A program made the translations under genes and the position numbers. 8,704 bases of DNA from an uncultured Actinoplanes sp. (GTDB lineage Bacteria > Actinomycetota > Actinomycetes > Mycobacteriales > Micromonosporaceae): the NCBI GenBank assembly GCA_934667465.1, contig CAKUMG010000189.1, forward strand, positions 1-8,704, written 5' to 3'. Of the stretch, positions 1 to 4,819 are shown piece by piece. The stretch's first letter is position 1. Each line of letters begins with the position of its first letter. Under the pieces are notes generated by a model. That model searched no databases. It was not told where the DNA came from and saw only the letters and a program-made list of their open reading frames with translations.

Positions 1-468
1 ATCGAGGGCCGCATCCGCTTCGCCGCCGAGGTCGCCGAGGCCGTGTCCGGCGCCATCGGCGCGGACAAGGTCGGCATCCGGATCTCGCCGCACAACACGA
101 CCGGCACCATCGCCGAGGAGGACGTCCCCGAGCTGTACGGGGCGCTGCTCGCCCGGCTGGCGCCGCTCGAGCTGGCCTACCTGCACGTGATGGAGACCAA
201 GGACCGCGACCTGACCCTGCGGCTGCGCAAGGAATGGCCCACGACGCTGATCCTCAACCCTGCCACCGCCCCGGACTTCACCGGCCCGGGCGAGCTGGCG
301 CTGATCGAGGACGGCACCGCGGACGTGATCGCGTTCGGGGCGCTCTTCCTGGCCAACCCGGACCTGCCCGCGCGGCTCGCCGCCGGGGGGCCGTTCAACA
401 CGCCGGACTTCGGCAAGCTGTTCGGCGGGGATCACGAGGGTTACACCGACTACCCGGCGCTCGGCTGA
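1..468 (+). CDS. Alkene reductase, Old Yellow Enzyme family (C-terminal part)
   Basis: Partial gene: the reading frame is open at base 1 and ends at TGA 466-468, giving the last 155 residues. It would be an FMN-dependent NAD(P)H:flavin oxidoreductase reducing activated C=C bonds in the cytoplasm (OYE, N-ethylmaleimide reductase and xenobiotic reductase relatives). The evidence is the late TIM-barrel strand VGIRISP, the segment ELALIEDGTADVIAFGALF, the motif LANPDLPARL followed by GGPFNTPD, and the closing GYTDYP box, all in family order. The usual FGR before the ANPDL motif, whose Arg contacts the FMN phosphate in characterised OYEs, reads FGA here, and the usual NGG turn reads LNPATAP. I believe these mark an actinobacterial subfamily, not a damaged gene. 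The catalytic His/Asn pair lies upstream, outside the window. Confidence 0.88.
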   Translation: MEGRIRFAAEVAEAVSGAIGADKVGIRISPHNTTGTIAEEDVPELYGALLARLAPLELAYLHVMETKDRDLTLRLRKEWPTTLILNPATAPDFTGPGELALIEDGTADVIAFGALFLANPDLPARLAAGGPFNTPDFGKLFGGDHEGYTDYPALG

Positions 469-486
469 TCGTTTTTCGCTCTGGTA

Positions 487-528
487 CGCAGTGAGGCCGC
501 CACCGGCATCGGTGGCGGCCTCACTGCG
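487..528. terminator. Bidirectional factor-independent terminator hairpin
   Basis: A perfect 18-bp inverted repeat (arms 487-504 and 511-528) with a 6-nt loop. It lies 18 nt past the reductase stop and 38 nt past the convergent (-) gene's stop, so it can end both transcripts. A TTTTT run sits upstream of the stem on the + strand (472-476). It is therefore not a U-tail for + transcripts, while - transcripts would be followed by an A-run. It is a U-less hairpin of the kind usual in actinomycetes. Confidence 0.8.
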
Positions 529-532
529 GTGG

Positions 533-571
533 TGCCCGGTGATCAGCCCTGCTGTCTGCCCGGTGATCAGC
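533..571 (+). repeat. 15-nt direct repeat spanning the DUF808 stop codon
   Basis: TGCCCGGTGATCAGC occurs at 533-547 and again at 557-571, 24 nt apart. The second copy contains the TGA stop (567-569, minus strand) of the DUF808 gene, so the first is a duplicate of the gene's 3' end, probably from slippage. Confidence 0.6.
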
Positions 572-1757
572 TCTGCGTGGGCGGGGCCCCGGCCGGGCCC
601 GACGGCTTCGTCGCGGCACTGTCCGATTTGTCGGCGGCGGCCGCGCTCCCGGTCGTGCCGGTTGCGGTCGCCCCGGTCGCGGTCGTTGCCGGGTCGGGGC
701 TCACCTCGACGGGCTCGGCCTCGATCGCGTCCGCGTCGTCCCCGGCCTTCTTCGCCGCGACGGCTCCGACCGGCTCCTTGTGGGCGGCGGCGGCCTCGGT
801 GCCGTGGCCGTCCTTGGCGTGACCGTCCGTGCCGTGGCCATCCTTCTTGCGGTGCAGGGTGAAGGTGACGATCACGACGATCAGCGCGCCGACGATCAGA
901 CCCAGGATCGCGCTGAACACCGTGTTGACGATCCAGCCGATCAGCCCGCCGAGCGCGCCCGTCGCGTCGTGCGCGGCCTCCTCGACGTGGTGCACGGTCT
1001 CGTACAGGAAGTGCCAGCCGAGCTCGTCGGTGCCGACCAGGATGATGTGCCCGCCGACCCACAGCATCGCCGCGGTGCCGATGACGGTCAGCGCGGTCAG
1101 CACGATCGGCATCGCCTTGACCAGGCCGCGCCCGAACTTCGCCATCGCGGCGCTGGGCAGCTGGGAGAGCTTCAGGCCCGCGTCGTCCATCTTCACGATC
1201 AGCGCCACGGCGCCGTACACCAGGATGGTCATGACCAGCGCGACCACGGCCAGGATCGCCAGGCGCGACCAGAACGGCTCGTCGATGACCTCGTTGAGGC
1301 TGATGACCATGATCTCGGCGGAGAGGATCAGGTCGGTCCGGACGGCGCCGGAGATCAGCGTCTTCTCGTCCTTGACCCCCTCGTCGCCGTGCGCCTCGTG
1401 GTGGGCGATCTTGGCCCAGACCTTTTCGGCGCCCTCGAAGCACAGGTAGGCGCCGCCGAGCATGAGGATCGGCGTCAGCGCCCAGTCCGCGAACTGACTG
1501 AGCAGCAGGATCGCCGGGAGGATGATCAGGAACTTGTTGCGCAGCGACCCCAGCGCGATGCGCTTGATGATCGGCAGCTCCCGGCGCGCGGCGAGCCCCT
1601 GCACGTACTGCGGGGTCACGGCGGCATCGTCGATGACCACCCCGGCGGCCTTCGCGCCGGCTTTCGCGGCGGCCACCCCGACATCATCGATGGACGCGGC
1701 GGCCGCACGGGCCAGCACCGCCACATCATCCAGCAGGGCTACGAGTCCACCGGCCAA
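567..1757 (-). CDS. DUF808 / YedI-family inner membrane protein with His-rich C-terminal extension
   Basis: 396 residues from a TTG start at 1757. It matches the E. coli YedI/DUF808 family, whose function is unknown: N-terminal LVALLDDVA, then VTPQYVQG, RRELPIIKRIALGSLRNK, LTPILMLGGAYLCFEG (residues 94-109), TDLILSAEIMVISLNEV and a MDDAG motif. About four hydrophobic stretches follow residue 74 (about 76-105, 165-188 and two more before residue 302). The start is chosen because GGAAGGA lies 6 nt upstream and MAGG matches the family N-terminus. An in-frame GTG at 1808 would add 17 residues with untypical codons (AGA, TCA). The core ends near residue 302, about the whole length of YedI (about 305). 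The remaining 94 residues are an Ala/Thr/Asp-rich tail opening with three DGH units, an unusual extension. The gene runs toward the reductase and should be transcribed alone. Confidence 0.9.
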   Translation of the reverse strand: MAGGLVALLDDVAVLARAAAASIDDVGVAAAKAGAKAAGVVIDDAAVTPQYVQGLAARRELPIIKRIALGSLRNKFLIILPAILLLSQFADWALTPILMLGGAYLCFEGAEKVWAKIAHHEAHGDEGVKDEKTLISGAVRTDLILSAEIMVISLNEVIDEPFWSRLAILAVVALVMTILVYGAVALIVKMDDAGLKLSQLPSAAMAKFGRGLVKAMPIVLTALTVIGTAAMLWVGGHIILVGTDELGWHFLYETVHHVEEAAHDATGALGGLIGWIVNTVFSAILGLIVGALIVVIVTFTLHRKKDGHGTDGHAKDGHGTEAAAAHKEPVGAVAAKKAGDDADAIEAEPVEVSPDPATTATGATATGTTGSAAAADKSDSAATKPSGPAGAPPTQS

Positions 1758-1922
1758 CGGGATTCCTTCCAGAGAGGGTGAGCGTCTGTGCCGCTCATTC
1801 TCGCGCACCCGGCCGGAAGGCGCTCGCCCGCACTGATCAACTGCGCGCCGCCGCCAACCTGCATCAACCAGCTATTCCGTACGCTGCCGCACCCCCACGC
1901 CCTTCCTCGCGCCGTCGGGGCT

Positions 1923-1954
1923 GACCGCCGCGGCAAGGCCCGCCCGCAGCGGTC
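1923..1954 (-). terminator. Probable terminator hairpin of the tetR gene
   Basis: Arms 1923-1933 and 1944-1954 form an 11-bp stem around a 10-nt loop, starting 16 nt past the (-) strand tetR stop. In DNA there is one mismatch, but in the minus-strand RNA it becomes a G-U wobble, so the stem is complete only in that transcript, which supports the direction. No U-tract follows. It would separate tetR from the same-strand DUF808 gene. The rest of 1758-1922 should hold the DUF808 promoter, but I could not find a convincing -35/-10 pair. Confidence 0.5.
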
Positions 1955-1969
1955 GTCCCGCGCACCGGG

Positions 1970-2569
1970 TCAGGGCCCGGCCGCGGCGACGGCGACGGCC
2001 GCCCGGGCGTAGCGCTCGGCGAGGTCGTCCGCCGCCGGGGCCCGCATGAGCGCGAGTTCGTAGAAGATCGGCGCGCAGGAAGCGATCAGCACGGTCCGCG
2101 CGTCGACGCCCGCCGCGGCCTCTCCCCGGCCGGCTGCCCGTTCCACGGCGACGGCCGCCGCGGCGTACCTCTCCTCCCAGAACGAGCGCAGCGCCCGGGC
2201 GGCCGCCGGCGAGCGGAACGACGCGGCGATCAACGCCCGGGTGATCGATGGCTCCCCGGTCAGGGCGGCGACGATCTGAGCGTTGACGGCGGTCAGGTCG
2301 CCCAGCAACGTCCCGGTGTCCGGTGGTTCCCAGGGCTGTTCGCGGGCGGCGTCGAGCGAATCGGCGAGCAGCCCGCCGGTGTCCCGCCACCGACGGTAGA
2401 CGGTCGTGCGGTGAACCCCCGAGCGCGCGGCGACGGCGTCCACGGTCAGGGCGTCGTAGCCCTCGTCCAGCAGCAGCGCCGCGACGGCCGCGAGCACGCG
2501 CTCCCGGGTGCGTGCGGTCCGGCCCCCGGGTCGAGCCGCTCCCGGAAGGGCTTGCGCATCCGATGCCAT
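1970..2569 (-). CDS. TetR/AcrR-family transcriptional repressor
   Basis: 199 residues, the normal TetR length. Residues 17-64 form the DNA-binding domain: RTARTRERVLAAVAALLLDEG (helix 1), then LTVDAVAARSGVHRTTVYRRW (residues 41-61), the canonical TetR helix-turn-helix. The remainder is an Ala-rich all-helical ligand-binding domain of the type found after GVHRTTVYRRW in many actinobacterial regulators. It is divergent from vgb with 41 bp between start codons. That gap contains the operator-like palindrome, so the expected role is autorepression plus repression of the vgb operon until a ligand binds. The ligand, perhaps a streptogramin or other macrocycle, is inference. Ribosome binding is weak (AGG only 3-4 nt from ATG). 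A TAGCAT hexamer (2576-2581, minus strand) lies 7 nt from the ATG, so the mRNA may be leaderless. Confidence 0.92.
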   Translation of the reverse strand: MASDAQALPGAARPGGRTARTRERVLAAVAALLLDEGYDALTVDAVAARSGVHRTTVYRRWRDTGGLLADSLDAAREQPWEPPDTGTLLGDLTAVNAQIVAALTGEPSITRALIAASFRSPAAARALRSFWEERYAAAAVAVERAAGRGEAAAGVDARTVLIASCAPIFYELALMRAPAADDLAERYARAAVAVAAAGP

Positions 2570-2572
2570 CTG

Positions 2573-2598
2573 CCTAATGCTACACAGGTTGCGTTAGG
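2573..2598. promoter_or_regulatory. Putative TetR operator overlapping both divergent promoters
   Basis: An imperfect palindrome: CCTAATGC (2573-2580), a 10-bp spacer, then GCGTTAGG (2591-2598), with 7 of 8 half-site positions complementary. It is centred at 2585.5 between tetR (start 2569) and vgb (start 2611). Size and symmetry fit a TetR dimer site. A possible -10 for vgb (TAATGC, 2575-2580) and one for tetR (TAGCAT on the minus strand) both lie inside it, so bound repressor would block both. The promoter hexamers are weak calls; the palindrome is directly visible. Confidence 0.65.
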
Positions 2599-2610
2599 AG
2601 GGGAGAGCTC

Positions 2611-3504
2611 ATGACAGCCGAAATGACCCTGCCGCCGGGCTGGACACCGTACGCCGTCACCGGGGACGCCGCCGGCAACCTGTGGACGACGATCCTGGAC
2701 CCGCCCGGACTCGCCCGCTGCTCGCCGGGGGACGACGGGTTCCGGCACGAGCCCCTGCCCGGCCGCCCGATGCTGCTGGCCGTCGCCGACGACGGCGCGC
2801 TCTGGTGCACCCGTGCCGACGACAAGCTGACCCGGCGGGATCCCTTCGGCGCCCACACGGTCGTCGACCTGGCCCCGGACTCCGCGCCCTACGGCATCGC
2901 CGCCGCGCCCGGCGGCGGCGTCTGGTTCACCGCGCCGAGCCACAACCAGCTCGGCCGGGTCACCGCCTCGGGCGCCCTCACCACGATCGACCTGCCGGTC
3001 CCCCAGGCGCAGCCCGCGATGCTCACCGTCGACGCCGCCGGCCGGCCCTGGGCCGCCCTCAACGCCGCCGGCGCCCTCGCCACCGTGACCGGCGACGGCT
3101 CGGTGCACCTCGTTGACCTCCCGGGCGGCCGGGCGCCCGCCGCCCCGGTCGGCATCGCCGCCTCCGAGGCCGGCATCTGGTACGCCGACATCGCCGGCGG
3201 CTGCGTCGGCCGCGTCGACCCTGCCGGCCGGGTCGAGCAGATCACCTTCGCGGACCCCGCCTGCCGCCCGCACGCCGTCGCCGCCACCGACGACGGGGGA
3301 TGCTGGGCCACCCTGTGGGGCTCCGGCCAGCTCGCCCACATCACCGCCGGCGGCGACATCACCGTCCATGACCTGCCCGGCCGCGAACCGCACGGCCTCT
3401 GGGCCGGCGACTCCCTGGTGTGGGTGGCCATGGAGAGCGGCTCCCTGGTCGCGGTCGAGAAGGGCGGGGCCCACATCGGCCGTTCGGTCACCCGGGGCCG
3501 ATGA
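2611..3504 (+). CDS. vgb: Virginiamycin B lyase (streptogramin B lyase) homologue
   Basis: 297 residues, against about 299 for Staphylococcus aureus Vgb, which linearises type B streptogramins by breaking the ester (thiolester-like) ring bond through elimination, not hydrolysis. The protein is a seven-bladed propeller with repeats such as GNLWTT, GALWCT and GGVWFT. Comparing with Vgb as I recall it: Tyr18 corresponds to Y14 (TPYAV), His228 to H221 (RPHAV), and Glu268/His270 to E259/H261 (EPHG). Glu284 corresponds to E275 (WVAMES), with the same 16-residue spacing from the first Glu. All proposed catalytic and Mg2+-binding residues are thus present. The start has a strong GGAGGGGAG site. The gene is divergent from tetR and followed by the VOC gene, which fits a drug-inducible resistance operon. 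The true substrate is unproven; some Vgb-like propellers are not lyases. Confidence 0.85.
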   Translation: MTAEMTLPPGWTPYAVTGDAAGNLWTTILDPPGLARCSPGDDGFRHEPLPGRPMLLAVADDGALWCTRADDKLTRRDPFGAHTVVDLAPDSAPYGIAAAPGGGVWFTAPSHNQLGRVTASGALTTIDLPVPQAQPAMLTVDAAGRPWAALNAAGALATVTGDGSVHLVDLPGGRAPAAPVGIAASEAGIWYADIAGGCVGRVDPAGRVEQITFADPACRPHAVAATDDGGCWATLWGSGQLAHITAGGDITVHDLPGREPHGLWAGDSLVWVAMESGSLVAVEKGGAHIGRSVTRGR

Positions 3505-3554
3505 TCGGCCAATTCCATGTGCGTGTGCCCCCGCGCGGCGGCTACGAAATACGG

Positions 3555-4286
3555 GTGGCCAACGAGGTAACGGTTCCCCTGCTGCCCTGCGCGTCCATCG
3601 ACGACATCACCGCCTTCTACGAAGTGCTCGGCTTCCACACCACCTACCAGCAGCGCAAACCCAACCCGGCCGTCGGGTTGCAGCGCGAGGATCTCCAGCT
3701 GCAGTTCTTCGAGATGCCGGGGTTCGACCCGGCGCAGTCCTACGGGTCGTGCATCGTGCTGTGCCCGGACACGGGCCAGCTGTACCGGGCCTTCGCGGCG
3801 GGCATGCGCGCCGCGTACGGCAAGGTGCTGGTGTCCGGGACGCCCCGGATGACCCGGCCCCGGGCGCGCAAGAACGTCGACGGGGTGAGCGGTTTCAGCG
3901 TCATCGACCCGGGCGGCAACTGGATCCGGATCTTCCAGAACACTCAGGCCTCCCCCGAGCCGAAACCGGCACCGGTGCCGGCGGAGGCCGGGCGGCTGGG
4001 CAAGGCGATGGCCAACGCCGTCGTGCAGGCCGACTCCCGGGGCGACGCCCGGCAGGCGGCCCGGATCCTCGACAGCGCCCTGGCCCGCCCCGAGCCGGAC
4101 GACGACCCGGTCGCGCTGGTGGAGGTGCTCGTCTACCGCGCCGAGGTCGCGATAGTCCTCGACGACCCTGCCACGGCGGCCGAGATGCTGGCCCGCGCCG
4201 GCCGGGTCACGCTGAGCCCGGACGAAGCCGGCCGGGCCGCCGCCGCGCACGAGGCCGCCACCGACCTGGCGGCGGCGCTGCCCTAG
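3555..4286 (+). CDS. VOC-family (bleomycin resistance/glyoxalase-like) protein with helical C-terminal domain
   Basis: 243 residues from GTG 3555. Residues 5-128 are one VOC module: VTVPLLPCASIDDITAFYEVLGF, QREDLQLQFFEMPGF, and the closing strand GFSVIDPGGNWIRIF. Such proteins bind drugs or act as metal enzymes. The usual metal-ligand His is not evident (LQLQFF), so binding or sequestration is likelier than catalysis. A Pro/Ala linker (132-143) leads to about 100 residues of amphipathic, Ala/Asp/Glu-rich helices resembling TPR-type repeats. Start choice: an in-frame ATG at 3501 overlaps the vgb stop as ATGA, but the 18 codons before 3555 use ATA, CAA, CAT, CGT and GAA in a gene otherwise nearly all G/C at third positions, and family members begin at ANEVTVPLLPC. 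It is probably co-transcribed with vgb. Confidence 0.82.
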   Translation: MANEVTVPLLPCASIDDITAFYEVLGFHTTYQQRKPNPAVGLQREDLQLQFFEMPGFDPAQSYGSCIVLCPDTGQLYRAFAAGMRAAYGKVLVSGTPRMTRPRARKNVDGVSGFSVIDPGGNWIRIFQNTQASPEPKPAPVPAEAGRLGKAMANAVVQADSRGDARQAARILDSALARPEPDDDPVALVEVLVYRAEVAIVLDDPATAAEMLARAGRVTLSPDEAGRAAAAHEAATDLAAALP

Positions 4287-4622
4287 TCACCTGAGGTGGT
4301 GGAGATCCGCCGGCCCGTGGCGGCGGATCGGGTGATGGCGTCCAGGAGGCGGTGGCGGTGGACGGCGTGGCTGAAGTCCGGGGCCACCGCCGTGCCGTGG
4401 ACCAGGTCGTCGCGGACCGTGGCGTAGGCGTGCGCGAGCGTGTGAATCACCGTGCCCGCCAGCCCGGGATACCTGTCGTAGCCGGCGGGCACCGGCAGCT
4501 CCGCAAGGCGGTCACGGCCACGGGCGCCGCGCACCGTGACGGGCCCGAGGTGCGGGAACTCCGCGCCGGCCACCTCAAGCCGCCCCGCGGTGCCGTCGAT
4601 GGTCAGCCGGAATCTGATCCAG
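4283..4622 (-). pseudogene. 3' remnant of a Gfo/Idh/MocA-family oxidoreductase
   Basis: The minus-strand frame ending at TAG (4283-4285) encodes FRLTIDGTAGRLEVAG, FPHLGPVTVRGA, VPAGYD and finally SHAVHRHRLLDAITRSAATG. This reads as the C-terminal domain end of an NAD(P)-dependent sugar/inositol-type dehydrogenase (the closing HRLLDAI-RSA-TGRR block is typical). The Rossmann domain and about two thirds of a normal 350-400 residue protein are missing. The frame stays open to an ATG at 4693, but upstream of about 4620 it is only the antisense of an AraC helix-turn-helix, so homology ends there. Its stop shares the palindrome CTAG with the VOC stop. The family call is from recall and moderately sure; the truncation is clearer than the exact family. 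Confidence 0.62.
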
Positions 4623-4784
4623 TGGCGGATGAGCCTGGCCCGAGACGCGCTGCGCCGCAACACCCGGTCCATCTCCGAGCTCGCGTTCGCCACCGGCTAC
4701 GAGTCCGAGAGCGCGTTCAGCACCGCGTTCCGCCGGGTTGCCGGCGCCTCGCCCCGGCAGTTCCGCGACGCGGCCCGAGCCTAA
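4605..4784 (+). pseudogene. 3' remnant of an AraC-family regulator
   Basis: The + frame ending at TAA 4782-4784 gives [18 protein letters not shown], then [20 protein letters not shown] and [18 protein letters not shown]. This is the second half of an AraC/XylS DNA-binding domain, including the [13 protein letters not shown] recognition helix. Full AraC regulators are about 280-320 residues; only about 57 remain. The conserved P-x-YL before the WRM motif reads SRNL, so homology stops near 4605-4614. Upstream, the + strand is antisense to the oxidoreductase remnant. An ATG at 4536 or 4599 could begin a short product, but it would lack the first helix-turn-helix and the cupin-like sensor domain. 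I regard it as non-functional. Confidence 0.72.
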
Positions 4785-4800
4785 GGACCCCGCCGGGTCC
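4785..4800 (+). terminator. Small hairpin after the araC remnant
   Basis: GGACCC (4785-4790) and GGGTCC (4795-4800) form a perfect 6-bp stem with a 4-nt loop immediately after the TAA of the araC remnant and 20 nt before the kinase start. It could be the old araC terminator, without a U-tract, or could affect kinase translation. It is short, so weak. Confidence 0.3.
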
Positions 4801-4819
4801 GGCCGAACAGCAGGTCGTG

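Noticed and set aside
780..1781. A 333-codon + strand frame opposite the DUF808 gene
   Set aside because: Antisense shadow rich in Asp/Gln/His/Arg with no fold; the minus frame matches a known family throughout.
1758..1922. Promoter for the DUF808 gene
   Set aside because: TTGATC and TTGATG occur on the minus strand, but no TANNNT box lies at suitable spacing, so no call was made.
2889..4250. A 453-codon minus-strand open frame across vgb and the VOC gene
   Set aside because: It spans two clear + strand genes, has no recognisable domain and no ribosome site; it is a codon-bias artefact.
4352..4819. Extending the kinase 156 residues upstream to the first in-frame start
   Set aside because: The extension is antisense to the oxidoreductase remnant and out of frame with the AraC remnant; the ETR1-like helix begins right after GTG 4820.
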